Below are positions 9,408 through 17,991 of a stretch of 64,000 nt of DNA, piece by piece (the first letter of the stretch is position 1; each line of letters opens with the position of its first letter). The notes below the pieces were generated by a model. It was not told the DNA's origin and searched no databases. It saw only the letters and a list, made by a program, of their open reading frames with translations. Position numbers and translations under genes: made by a program. This DNA is from Chitinophaga costaii (lineage in GTDB: Bacteria; Bacteroidota; Bacteroidia; Chitinophagales; Chitinophagaceae), in NCBI RefSeq assembly GCF_900094705.1, contig NZ_FMAR01000013.1, positions 81,111 to 145,110 on the forward strand. The letters run 5' to 3'.

Positions 9408-11060
9408 CTATTTACGCAATTGCTTGAACGCATTGATCAGCCCATTGGTAGAAGAATCGTGATTGGTAACCGGTGTGTTGTTCTGAAGCTCTGGTAGGAT
9501 ACGGCCAGCCAATTGTTTGCCCAGTTCCACACCCCATTGGTCAAAAGTATAGATGTTCCAGATAACGCCCTGCACAAAAATTTTGTGTTCGTATAATGCT
9601 ATGAGTGAACCCAGGCTTCTGGGGGTAATCTCTTTTACCAGAAAAGAGTTGGTAGGACGGTTGCCGGTAAATACCTTGTAAGGAAGCAGTTCCTTAATTT
9701 CTGCTTCACTCTTGCCGGATTTTACCAGTTCTGCGCGCACTTCATCTTCCGTTTTGCCATTCATCAAGGCTTCAGTTTGGGCGAAGAAGTTAGACATCAG
9801 TTTTATATGATGATCGCCAACTGGGTTGTGGCTGATGGCGGGCGCAATGAAATCGGCCGGTACAATACGGGTACCCTGGTGAATGAGTTGATAAAAAGCA
9901 TGCTGGCCGTTTGTACCAGGTTCTCCCCACACGATAGGTCCCGTTTCGTAAGTAACGGAATGCCCGTTACGATCTACGTATTTGCCATTACTTTCCATAT
10001 TGCCCTGCTGAAAGTAGGCGGCAAAACGATGCATATACTGGTCGTAAGGCAGGATGGCTTCTGTGCCGGTGCCGAAGAAGTTGCCGTACCACAAACCTAC
10101 AAGGGCCATGATCACGGGGATATTTTTTTCGAAGGGCGTGGTTTTAAAATAATTGTCTACCGCTTCGGCACCTTTTAGTAGCGCTTCAAAGTTGTCGTAT
10201 CCTACGGTGAGTGCAATGCTCAGGCCAATGGCAGACCATAGGGAGTAACGGCCACCTACCCAATCCCAGAACTCAAACATATTGGCCGGGTCAATGCCAA
10301 AGGCGGTTACATCCTTTTCATTGGTAGAGAGGGCGGCAAAGTGTTTGGCAATATGAGCGGGATCTTTAGCAGATTGCAGGAACCATTCGCGGGCTGTATT
10401 GGCGTTGGTCATGGTTTCCTGGGTGGTGAAGGTTTTGGAGGCTACCAGGAAAAGAGTCTCTTCAGGTGTTACCTTCTTCAATGTTTCTACAATGTGGGTA
10501 CCATCTACATTAGATACGAAGAAAGGTGTAATACCCTTGTTAGCATAGGCTTTCAACGCTTCGGTAACCATTACCGGGCCAAGGTCGGAACCACCGATAC
10601 CAATGTTTACTACATATTTAATAGGCTTTCCGGTATAGCCCAGCCATTTGTGGCTATGAATGTTTTCGCAGAATTTTTTCATTTTCCCGAGTACAGCATG
10701 TACATCCTGGAGAACGTCTTTGCCGTCCAGCAGTACGGGTTTGCCGGAGAAGTTGCGGAGGGCCGTGTGCAGCACGGCGCGGTTTTCGGTAGCATTGATC
10801 TTCTCTGCCCCGAACATAGCGTCTATGGCGGCTTTCACATTGCTCTCAACAGCCAGCGCCAGTAAGGTATCCAATGTTTCCTGTGTGATCAGATTTTTGG
10901 AATAGTCGAACAGGATGTCTTCGAATTGCAGCGAGAACTTGGCAAAACGTTGCGGGTCTTCGGCAAAGAGGGTGCGCAGGCTGGCCTGTTTCATCGTCGC
11001 TGCTTGCTGTTGTAGCTTGGGCCAGGCTTTGGTCGTCGTTGGATTAATGCTTGGAAACAT
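9408..11060 (-). CDS. pgi: Glucose-6-phosphate isomerase
   Basis: A 550-residue enzyme of the long PGI family that interconverts glucose 6-phosphate and fructose 6-phosphate in glycolysis and gluconeogenesis. It shows the sugar-phosphate motif [12 protein letters not shown], the active-site stretch [14 protein letters not shown], the [14 protein letters not shown] segment carrying the catalytic-loop His region, and the C-terminal signature [15 protein letters not shown]. Length and motif order are typical and nothing appears missing. It forms a single-gene unit with its own terminator, and its ATG lies 55 bp from the end of the next minus-strand gene. Confidence 0.97.
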   Translation of the reverse strand: MFPSINPTTTKAWPKLQQQAATMKQASLRTLFAEDPQRFAKFSLQFEDILFDYSKNLITQETLDTLLALAVESNVKAAIDAMFGAEKINATENRAVLHTALRNFSGKPVLLDGKDVLQDVHAVLGKMKKFCENIHSHKWLGYTGKPIKYVVNIGIGGSDLGPVMVTEALKAYANKGITPFFVSNVDGTHIVETLKKVTPEETLFLVASKTFTTQETMTNANTAREWFLQSAKDPAHIAKHFAALSTNEKDVTAFGIDPANMFEFWDWVGGRYSLWSAIGLSIALTVGYDNFEALLKGAEAVDNYFKTTPFEKNIPVIMALVGLWYGNFFGTGTEAILPYDQYMHRFAAYFQQGNMESNGKYVDRNGHSVTYETGPIVWGEPGTNGQHAFYQLIHQGTRIVPADFIAPAISHNPVGDHHIKLMSNFFAQTEALMNGKTEDEVRAELVKSGKSEAEIKELLPYKVFTGNRPTNSFLVKEITPRSLGSLIALYEHKIFVQGVIWNIYTFDQWGVELGKQLAGRILPELQNNTPVTNHDSSTNGLINAFKQLRK

Positions 11061-11115
11061 ATAATGCTGTTTTTATTGTTCGAGTCTAAAAGTACGGCGT
11101 TTCGCGATTGGAAAC

Positions 11116-11967
11116 CTATAAAAAATTTCGATCTGCCAAGCCATGTGCTGTCAGGGTTTTCCAATGGCGTTGGCGGAAAAGCTGCCAGATAATAGCTACT
11201 GCCACCAAACCAGCCAGGATAAAGCAGGTTTGAATGATGGGTACGCCCCATTGTAATCCTTCGTTCTGCCTTTTGGCAATGATGCCAATAAAAGCCCAGA
11301 TGGTGACCAGTGCATACGGCACATTGTTGTGCAATAGGAGGAAGTAGGCCGTGAGTGCGGTACCCAGCAGTAATCCTGCGATTGCGAACAACATTGGACC
11401 GGTGCCGGCCACGGGAATATCAAAATATGCCACCAGTTCCAGCAGATTGGCGATAAAGGCAATGCTGATCCAGCCAAAATATAAACCAAAAGGAATGAAT
11501 ACAAATAATTTTATAGGAAGGGGTGCATCTGGGGAAGCAACCTGGAAACGTTGCTGGATGTTCCAGATGGAATACCATAAAAAGCCCATGACCACAATGC
11601 TGAGCGGTAACCAGTTGTAATGCCAGGCAATAAGCCAGCCAGCATTGGCCATACAACTCCACAACCACCAGGTTTGTAGCCGCGTGGCCATGTGATTACG
11701 GGCGGCATCCCGGCCAGACTGAAAGGCTAGCCAGCACTGATAAATGCAGAAGCTTAATAACCCCAGATAAATTACACTCCAGATGGCAAAGGTGAAAGCC
11801 GCTGGTGTAAACAAGCTGGGATACTGCTGGGAAATCATGGCAGGCGTACGCCCATTAATTCGCCCGGAAGCCGCCATGGTATTCAGGACAAGTACAATAA
11901 CAAAAGCCAATAGGTTAAAAACAGACAGATTTTTCTGGTGATAGGAAGATTGTGCCGGAGACATCAT
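11116..11967 (-). CDS. TspO/MBR-like tryptophan-rich membrane protein
   Basis: A 283-residue integral membrane protein with several hydrophobic helices and many Trp residues. The segment LFTPAAFTFAIWSVIYLGL matches the first helix and loop of Bacteroidota tryptophan-rich sensory proteins, which are longer relatives of TspO. TspO proteins bind porphyrins or other hydrophobic ligands, but function in this long subgroup is not established. The frame is open further upstream to 12177, but that part is proline- and arginine-rich non-membrane sequence unlike the family, so I take the ATG at 11967 (11964 is also possible). It may be read through toward pgi, since no terminator separates them. Confidence 0.78.
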   Translation of the reverse strand: MMSPAQSSYHQKNLSVFNLLAFVIVLVLNTMAASGRINGRTPAMISQQYPSLFTPAAFTFAIWSVIYLGLLSFCIYQCWLAFQSGRDAARNHMATRLQTWWLWSCMANAGWLIAWHYNWLPLSIVVMGFLWYSIWNIQQRFQVASPDAPLPIKLFVFIPFGLYFGWISIAFIANLLELVAYFDIPVAGTGPMLFAIAGLLLGTALTAYFLLLHNNVPYALVTIWAFIGIIAKRQNEGLQWGVPIIQTCFILAGLVAVAIIWQLFRQRHWKTLTAHGLADRNFL

Positions 11968-12213
11968 ATTAGGACTGTTTTTATAGGATGCGACGGCAAT
12001 GCATGCAACAAATTTCAGGCCCATTTTTTCACGTCCACCCTTCTGTGGAGTGTGTGTAAATAACCTTGATGGGGGGCGCCTTTTGCGCCCAGTAAGGCTG
12101 GTAAGTGCATGCCCGGCGCCGCCAGCCGGGGCTTGGTAAATATACCTGCATAATCGGGAAATATCCCTGCCTGACAACTGATAAACGGCATAACGGTATA
12201 CCTATTTTTTGCC

Positions 12214-12221
12214 TACCTTTG
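12214..12221 (+). promoter_or_regulatory. -7 box of prfB
   Basis: TACCTTTG fits TAnnTTTG and ends only 6 bases before the prfB ATG, so the transcript would start at or just before the start codon. No clear -33 TTG is seen. Confidence 0.55.
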
Positions 12222-12227
12222 CGCACT

Positions 12228-13323
12228 ATGACAATTGAGCAACTTAAAGCTATAAGGGACCGTTTATATGTCCTGGGAGGTTTTCTTTAACGTCCCTGAC
12301 CGAATAGCCAAAATTGAAAATGATAAGCAGATGACCCTGGCCCCCGGATTCTGGGATAATAATGAACGCGCCACTGGTATTCTGAAAGAAATTAAAGTCA
12401 ATAAATTTTGGGTAGATCTTTACGAGTCGGTACAAACCGCCGTGGAAGACGCTGCCGTGCTGTACGATTTCCAAAAAGAAGGAGAGGCAACGGAAGAAGA
12501 AGTGAACGCCGCTTATGAGAAGGCCATCGCAGCGGTAGACGAGTTGGAGTTTAAATCCACCCTGAATCAGCCGGAAGATGAGATGCCAGGTATGCTCACG
12601 ATCAACTCCGGGGCCGGTGGCACTGAGAGCCAGGACTGGGCAGAAATGTTGTTGCGCATGTATCGTATGTATGGCGAAAAGCAGGGCTGGAAAGTATCGG
12701 AAGTGGATGTGCAGTATGGAGAAGGGGCCGGCATTAAATCCGCTACCCTGGAGTTCGACGGCGCATTTGCTTACGGCCTGCTCAAAGCAGAAAGCGGGGT
12801 ACACCGGCTAGTGCGTATTTCACCCTTCGACGCCAATGCCCGCCGACACACATCATTCGCCTCTGTTTTCGTATACCCCCTGGTAGACGATACCATTCAG
12901 ATTGCCGTAAACCCGGCAGACCTGGTGTGGGAGTTTTATCGCTCGGGTGGTAAAGGCGGGCAGAACGTGAACAAGGTGGAAACCGCTGTACGATTGAAAC
13001 ATATTCCTTCCGGGATCATCATCGAATGCCAGCAGGCCCGTACGCAGGGGGAGAACCGCGAGAAGGCGCTCACCATGTTGAAAAGCCGTTTGTATGAAGA
13101 GGAAATCCGCAGACGGGAAGAACTGAAAAACGCAGCGAATGCGAACAAACGCAAAATCGAGTGGGGGAGCCAAATCCGTTCTTATGTATTCCATCCCTAC
13201 AAAATGATCAAGGACCACCGTACCGATTTTGAGGTGGGCAACGTGGGTCCTGTGATGGATGGAGATCTGGGCGGTTTTATTAAGGCCTACCTGATGTCTG
13301 CCAAAGAAGAAGAGAAACAATAA
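12228..13323 (+). CDS. prfB: Peptide chain release factor 2, programmed +1 frameshift
   Basis: RF2 releases finished proteins at UGA and UAA. The main frame carries the PCRF domain and the catalytic GGQ in [11 protein letters not shown]. It has no suitable start of its own: the true N-terminus ([13 protein letters not shown]) begins at ATG 12228 in another frame and ends at TAA 12288-12290 after 20 codons. A +1 slip on CTT 12285-12287 joins the frames at AAC 12289 and gives a 364-residue protein, normal for RF2. A Shine-Dalgarno-like GGAGG at 12276-12280 precedes the slip site at the classical spacing. Low RF2 favours slipping, so the gene regulates itself. The coordinates cover both parts. 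Confidence 0.95.
12276..12290 (+). promoter_or_regulatory. prfB frameshift signal
   Basis: It consists of GGAGG (12276-12280), a four-T spacer, the slippery codon CTT and the stop TAA, followed by C. It is laid out like the E. coli prfB site, but the stop is TAA instead of the usual TGA. Both are read by RF2. Confidence 0.92.
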
Positions 13324-13370
13324 ACCGCAGATTTTTTTCCAACCAACCAATTACTACAACAAGATCTATC

Positions 13371-15002
13371 ATGCATAACGCTTACTTCGACTTTCCAGCA
13401 CCGGCCAATGAACCTGTGTATGCATACGCGCCGGGCAGCCCGGAAAAAGCTGCATTGAAAAAACAACTGGCCGCCTTTAAAGCCTCCCAGGCAGACATCC
13501 CGATGTACATTAACGGGCAGGAAGTACGTACCGGCAAAACAGTGGACCTACATCCGCCGCATGAGCATCAGCATAAACTGGGTCACTTTCATTTTGGGGA
13601 TGCCAGTCATGTAAACAACGCGATCAAAGCAGCGTTGGATGCCCGTGCACAATGGGCTGCCACGCCTTGGGAACAGCGGGCTTCCATCTTCCTGAAAGCC
13701 GCCGAACTCGCAGCCGGCAAGTACCGGTATCACCTGAATGCTGCCACCATGCTGGGGCAGGGAAAAAATGCCTATCAAGCAGAAATTGACAGTGCTTGTG
13801 AATTGATTGATTTTCTCCGCTTCAACGTTCATTACGTAAGTGAAATATACCGCCAGCAACCCGTCAGCTCCGCCGGCGTGCAGAACCGCGTAGAGTACCG
13901 TGGCCTGGAAGGTTTTGTATTGGCTATTACGCCGTTCAACTTTACTGCCATTGCCGGCAACCTGCCCGCATCTGCTGCCTTGTGCGGCAATGTAGTGGTG
14001 TGGAAACCCGCCGAAACGCAGGTTTTCGCTGCCTACACCTTTATGCAGATTTTATTAGAGGCCGGTTTGCCTGCAGGGGTTATTAATCTCATCTATGTAG
14101 ATGGCCCTGTGCTGGGCGACGTGGTGTTTAAACATCCTGACTTTGCCGGCATTCACTTCACCGGATCTACCGGCGTGTTTCAACAATTGTGGAAAACCAT
14201 CGGCGAAAACATTCACCGTTATAAAACCTACCCGCGTATCGTTGGAGAAACAGGTGGGAAGGATTTTGTGGTAGCCCACAAATCTGCTGATCCCGCTGTG
14301 GTGGCCACCGCACTGGCCCGTGGCGCATTTGAGTACCAGGGGCAAAAATGTTCCGCCGCCTCCCGCGCTTATTTGCCAAGCAATATTGCCCCGGTGGTAA
14401 AAGAATTATTGGTAGCTCAGTTAAAGACCATGAAAATGGGTTCACCGGAAGATTTTACTAATTACATTAACGCGGTAATAGATGAGCGTTCTTTCAATAA
14501 GATCACCCGATACATTGACCAGGCCAAACAGGCGGAAGGCGTGCAGATTATTGCCGGAGGTAATTACAATAAATCTGTAGGTTATTTTATTGAGCCTACC
14601 GTAATAGAAACCAAAGACCCTAAGTATGTAACGATGTGCGAAGAGATCTTTGGTCCTGTACTTACCATTCACGTGTACGATGAAAATAAATTTGAGGAGA
14701 TATTGGAAGTAGTAGATAGCACCTCGCCTTATGCCCTTACCGGGTCTATCATAGCTCAGGACCGTTACGCCATTAACCTGGCCACGGATCGCCTGAGCAA
14801 TGCGGCAGGCAATTTCTACATTAATGACAAGCCTACCGGTGCTGTAGTGGGCCAGCAACCTTTTGGCGGCGCCCGTGCATCTGGCACCAACGACAAGGCT
14901 GGTTCTGCCTTGAACCTGCACCGCTGGATGAGCGCCCGTGCCATTAAGGAAACACTGGTGCCGCCTACAGATTACAAATATCCCTTTATAACAGAGGCGT
15001 AA
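13371..15002 (+). CDS. pruA: L-glutamate gamma-semialdehyde dehydrogenase
   Basis: A 543-residue aldehyde dehydrogenase of the P5C dehydrogenase group, which oxidises glutamate semialdehyde (from 1-pyrroline-5-carboxylate) to glutamate with NAD, the last step of proline breakdown. The catalytic Cys is in YQGQKCSAASR near residue 327, and the general-base Glu in GETGGKDFV near residue 293. The FTGSTGVF segment is the cofactor loop. Length matches the long eukaryote-like P5CDH form found in Bacteroidota. It starts 47 bp after prfB with no terminator between them, so partial cotranscription is possible. No proline dehydrogenase gene is in the window. Confidence 0.95.
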   Translation: MHNAYFDFPAPANEPVYAYAPGSPEKAALKKQLAAFKASQADIPMYINGQEVRTGKTVDLHPPHEHQHKLGHFHFGDASHVNNAIKAALDARAQWAATPWEQRASIFLKAAELAAGKYRYHLNAATMLGQGKNAYQAEIDSACELIDFLRFNVHYVSEIYRQQPVSSAGVQNRVEYRGLEGFVLAITPFNFTAIAGNLPASAALCGNVVVWKPAETQVFAAYTFMQILLEAGLPAGVINLIYVDGPVLGDVVFKHPDFAGIHFTGSTGVFQQLWKTIGENIHRYKTYPRIVGETGGKDFVVAHKSADPAVVATALARGAFEYQGQKCSAASRAYLPSNIAPVVKELLVAQLKTMKMGSPEDFTNYINAVIDERSFNKITRYIDQAKQAEGVQIIAGGNYNKSVGYFIEPTVIETKDPKYVTMCEEIFGPVLTIHVYDENKFEEILEVVDSTSPYALTGSIIAQDRYAINLATDRLSNAAGNFYINDKPTGAVVGQQPFGGARASGTNDKAGSALNLHRWMSARAIKETLVPPTDYKYPFITEA

Positions 15003-15065
15003 CCTGATTTTTAAAATACAGCGGGAAGTGGTTATAACAACTGCTTTCCGCTTTGTGTCACCATT

Positions 15066-15470
15066 ATGGAACAAAGCTCCCCGGCATCATCCACGGCTGC
15101 CGCTGTGATTAAAGAATATTTTCTTTATACCCGCCGCACTAATCTGGCGGAACTGGAACAGCGCCTGCTGCAAAAAGGCGTACCCGCCACCGAGGCCGCA
15201 CCTATGGCCTTGGATGCGTACCGGCAATTCTTGCAAAGATTGTTGCGCGTGAATATCGTGACCTTCGTGCTAATTATTTTGGTGCTGCTAGTAGATATAC
15301 TGCTGCTGCCCAAAATATTTTCACAAACCGCCCCCATGTCTACCCGGATTATGGTGTATGGCATCATTTTATTTTCGAGTGTGATATTGGTAAGAGGGTT
15401 AACCAAGGCACTGAAACTTTTTTCGCTAAAAGAAGAGATCACCGCGTTCCGCGAGTTACGCAACTTGTAA
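15066..15470 (+). CDS. Hypothetical small membrane protein
   Basis: A 134-residue protein I do not recognise. The first about 60 residues are soluble and mostly helical, with a pattern of Leu and Glu. Two hydrophobic helices follow (about residues 60-82 and 93-112), and the C-terminus is charged. It follows pruA by 63 bp on the same strand and ends before a strong terminator, so it is probably the last gene of the prfB-pruA transcript. No signal peptide or catalytic motif is visible. Confidence 0.7.
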   Translation: MEQSSPASSTAAAVIKEYFLYTRRTNLAELEQRLLQKGVPATEAAPMALDAYRQFLQRLLRVNIVTFVLIILVLLVDILLLPKIFSQTAPMSTRIMVYGIILFSSVILVRGLTKALKLFSLKEEITAFRELRNL

Positions 15471-15484
15471 GTAGCTGTATAAAG

Positions 15485-15530
15485 AAAGGGCTTTATGATC
15501 CATGCACCAGCATTGACCTTAAAGCCCTTT
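15485..15530. terminator. Bidirectional terminator hairpin
   Basis: Perfect 11-bp arms (15485-15495 and 15520-15530) enclose a 24-base loop, with T-rich sequence following on the plus strand. It lies between convergent genes. Confidence 0.75.
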
Positions 15531-15561
15531 TCCCGTAATGATTAGGGTAGTTGTATGCGTG

Positions 15562-16083
15562 TTATTGCATTTTTTTCAATGCAGCCAATGATTCCTCCAC
15601 ATGCTGGTCGGCTTTGGTCATTGAATTGAATGTATGCACCACAACGCCATTTTTATCCACGATATAAGTTACCCGCCCAGGTATCATCATCGTCTTAGGC
15701 ACGCCAAACAACTTGCGTACTTTATTGCCAGGATCGGACAAGAGCGTAAAGTTTAGTTGGTGATGGCTGGCAAATTGTTGGTGGCTCTTCACATTGTCGC
15801 CGCTAATGCCAATGACCTTTGCCCCATACTGATTAAAAGATTCATAGGCATCGCGAAAAGAACAAGCCTCTTTGGTACAGCCGGAGGTTTCATCTTTAGG
15901 ATAAAAGTAAATCACCAGCGGATACTTACCAATCACCGTATCAATGCTAAAAGATTTGCCCTCCTGATCTTGTAAGGTAAAGTTTGGCACTTTATCGCCC
16001 ACCTTAATTTCCTGTGAATAGCTCCTGCTACCAAATAGCTGCAATATTGCCATGATCATCCCTATTTTAAGTAAACTTTTCAT
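15562..16083 (-). CDS. Exported peroxiredoxin, Bcp/PrxQ type
   Basis: A 173-residue thiol peroxidase that reduces hydrogen peroxide and organic hydroperoxides. The motif SGCTKEACSFRD holds the peroxidatic Cys and, five residues later, the resolving Cys, the arrangement of atypical two-Cys PrxQ enzymes. Residues 1-24 form a signal peptide (basic start, hydrophobic core, then SYSQ), so it should act in the periplasm rather than the cytosol like E. coli Bcp. Its start codon abuts heptamer element 1, so any promoter must lie within or beyond the element. Confidence 0.9.
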   Translation of the reverse strand: MKSLLKIGMIMAILQLFGSRSYSQEIKVGDKVPNFTLQDQEGKSFSIDTVIGKYPLVIYFYPKDETSGCTKEACSFRDAYESFNQYGAKVIGISGDNVKSHQQFASHHQLNFTLLSDPGNKVRKLFGVPKTMMIPGRVTYIVDKNGVVVHTFNSMTKADQHVEESLAALKKMQ

Positions 16084-16283
16084 ATAATAATTATGAATTA
16101 TGAATTATGAATTAGGTTGTAGAGAATGCTTAAGTGTATGTACTAAAATTGTTTTGCTTACAATCATCATAATCTCTCTCCATATTTATCTCAGTATAAG
16201 CCTAAAGTAGCAAATAAAAGCTACAAACACATCTTAAAAAATTCATAATTCATAATTCATAATTCATAATTCATAATTCATAA
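16084..16283. repeat. Heptamer-armed inverted-repeat element 1
   Basis: It fills the whole space between the peroxiredoxin start and the pyrB stop. The left arm has three tandem TTATGAA units (16091-16111). The right arm has six tandem TTCATAA units (16242-16283), the reverse complement of the left. The 130-bp interior has no ORF. The arms could pair into a long AT hairpin. Element 2 (37389-37639) has the same design. Confidence 0.85.
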
Positions 16284-17213
16284 TTAATTAATCTTTCTGC
16301 CGGAGAGGAGGTAGAGTGCTGCCATGCGGATGGCTACGCCGTTTTCAACTTGTTGTAGAATGATGGATTCGTTGCCGTCTGCTACGTTGGAGTCTAGTTC
16401 TACGCCGCGGTTGATGGGACCGGGGTGCATGATGATCACCTCTTTTTTGAGGCTGTTCAGCAGTTGGCGGGTTACGCCGTAGGCCAGGGAGTACTCGCGC
16501 AGGGAGGAAAACAATGGCATATTCTGGCGTTCCAGTTGTATGCGCAACACATTAGCCACGTCGGCCCATTCCAGGGCTTCGCGTATGCTGTAGGTCACGT
16601 TTACGCCCAGGGCGTCTGCCAAATGTTTGGGAATAAGGGTAGGAGGGCCTACCACTGTTACTTCGGCTCCCAGTTTCTTAAGGGCGTAGATATTGGAGAG
16701 GGCCACACGGCTGTGCATAATATCGCCGCAAATGGCTATTTTCTTACCCTCCACGCTGCCCAGTTTTTCCCGGATGGAGAAGGCATCCAGCAGGGCTTGG
16801 GTAGGGTGTTCATTAATGCCGTCGCCGGCATTCACGATAGGTACGTCGATGTGGCGGGACAAGAAATGGGGTGCGCCGCTGGCTGAGTGTCGCATCACCA
16901 CCATATCTACCTTCATGGAGAGGATATTGTGTACCGTATCGATCAGGGTTTCGCCTTTAGACACAGAGGATCCAGAGGCGGAAAAATTGATCACATCGGC
17001 GCCCAGCCTTTTTTCGGCCAGCTCAAAGGAAATACGGGTGCGGGTAGAATTTTCGTAAAATACATTGACGATCGTCGTGTCGCGCAGGGTCGGCACCTTT
17101 TTAATGGGCCGTTGCAACACTTCTTTAAACTGGTCTGCTGTTTGAAAAATCAGTTCAATATCCTGACGCGTCAGATCGCGTATACCGAGTAAGTGTTTAA
17201 CAGAGAGTGACAT
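16284..17213 (-). CDS. pyrB: Aspartate carbamoyltransferase, catalytic chain
   Basis: A 309-residue ATCase catalytic subunit, which joins carbamoyl phosphate and aspartate in the first committed step of pyrimidine synthesis. The carbamoyl-phosphate motif is STRTRISFE, the HPTQALLDAF motif and the aspartate-binding MHPGPINRGVE are present. Length is normal and no regulatory pyrI gene is adjacent, so a class C or unregulated enzyme is likely. It lies 85 bp after pyrR on the same strand but has its own consensus promoter. Its stop codon touches element 1. Confidence 0.96.
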   Translation of the reverse strand: MSLSVKHLLGIRDLTRQDIELIFQTADQFKEVLQRPIKKVPTLRDTTIVNVFYENSTRTRISFELAEKRLGADVINFSASGSSVSKGETLIDTVHNILSMKVDMVVMRHSASGAPHFLSRHIDVPIVNAGDGINEHPTQALLDAFSIREKLGSVEGKKIAICGDIMHSRVALSNIYALKKLGAEVTVVGPPTLIPKHLADALGVNVTYSIREALEWADVANVLRIQLERQNMPLFSSLREYSLAYGVTRQLLNSLKKEVIIMHPGPINRGVELDSNVADGNESIILQQVENGVAIRMAALYLLSGRKIN

Positions 17214-17220
17214 TAAGCTG

Positions 17221-17249
17221 CAAATATAGGATGAAATTGCAAATCACAA
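17221..17249 (-). promoter_or_regulatory. Promoter of pyrB
   Basis: On the minus strand, TTG (17247-17249), an 18-bp spacer and TATATTTG (17221-17228) are followed 7 bases later by the pyrB ATG. The predicted mRNA has little or no leader. Confidence 0.7.
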
Positions 17250-17298
17250 GTTTTCAAATCCGGAAATACTGGCCGGGAGGACTACTTGAAGGTTTGCC

Positions 17299-17829
17299 TT
17301 ATTCCAGCACCACCTCATCCCGCCCATCGCGCTCGGTCCAGAGCACCCGTACATTTTCGGTGATGATGGCATCTACCGTGCGGCCCACATAATCTGCTTG
17401 TATGGGCAGTTCCCGGCTAAACCTGCGGTCTATCAAGGCCAGGAGTTCTACGGAAGAGGGTCGGCCAAAGTCCATCATAGCATCCAGCGCGGCACGGGTA
17501 CTGCGTCCGGTATAAAGCACATCGTCGATCAGTACCACTCTTTTATTTTCTATGGTAAAGTTAATGGCAGTTTCGTTGGGCACCAGGATGCTCTTACCTT
17601 TTTTATTAAAGTCGTCGCGGTAAAAAGTGATATCGATCTTGCCGTACTGAATATTGGTCCCGGGCAGCAGGGTTTTAAGTTTGGTATAAATATGATTGCC
17701 CAGCCACACCCCCCTGGGCTGCAGACCTAGCAACACCGTGTTTTCAAAGTTCAGGTGATTTTCTATCAATTGATGACAAAGCCGGTCTACGGTGATCGAT
17801 AATTGCTTTGCTGTCAGAATGGTCTTCAA
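17299..17829 (-). CDS. pyrR: PyrR-type uracil phosphoribosyltransferase / pyr regulator
   Basis: A 176-residue PRTase of the PyrR family. The PRPP loop is VVLIDDVLYTGRSTRAAL, and the N-terminal RLCHQLIENH and GLQPRGVWL stretches are typical of PyrR. In Gram-positives PyrR binds pyr mRNA to control attenuation and also has UPRTase activity; in Bacteroidota the RNA role is less certain. The frame extends to TTG 17850, but that codon lies inside a -7 box, so TTG 17829 (LKTILTAKQL) is preferred. It precedes pyrB. I see no terminator/antiterminator structure in the 85 bp between them. Confidence 0.88.
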   Translation of the reverse strand: MKTILTAKQLSITVDRLCHQLIENHLNFENTVLLGLQPRGVWLGNHIYTKLKTLLPGTNIQYGKIDITFYRDDFNKKGKSILVPNETAINFTIENKRVVLIDDVLYTGRSTRAALDAMMDFGRPSSVELLALIDRRFSRELPIQADYVGRTVDAIITENVRVLWTERDGRDEVVLE

Positions 17830-17847
17830 AATAATTGATTTAGGCCC

Positions 17848-17855
17848 CAAAAATA
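17848..17855 (-). promoter_or_regulatory. -7 box of pyrR
   Basis: TATTTTTG on the minus strand fits TAnnTTTG and places transcription start near 17841, just before TTG 17829. No -33 is evident. Confidence 0.5.
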
Positions 17856-17963
17856 AGGCTAAATGCTTGGATTGTTAAGCGGGGAAAGCATAGAATTATA
17901 GGCAATGGTTATCCTGGCGGCCACCATTTAACCATTTAAGTGTTTCTCCATATAATTAATTCC

Positions 17964-17971
17964 TATTTTTG
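17964..17971 (+). promoter_or_regulatory. -7 box of the PIG-L gene
   Basis: TATTTTTG fits TAnnTTTG and lies 20 bases before ATG 17992. Confidence 0.5.
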
Positions 17972-17991
17972 AAGCATTGTAAAATCAGCGC

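Noticed and set aside
11968..12177. 70-codon N-terminal extension of the TspO-like protein
   Set aside because: It is Pro/Arg-rich, non-membrane, and absent from the family's usual start; it covers a GC hairpin at 12074-12090.
16091..16283. Heptamer arrays as a CRISPR array
   Set aside because: Units are 7 bases, contiguous, and without spacers; no cas genes are present.
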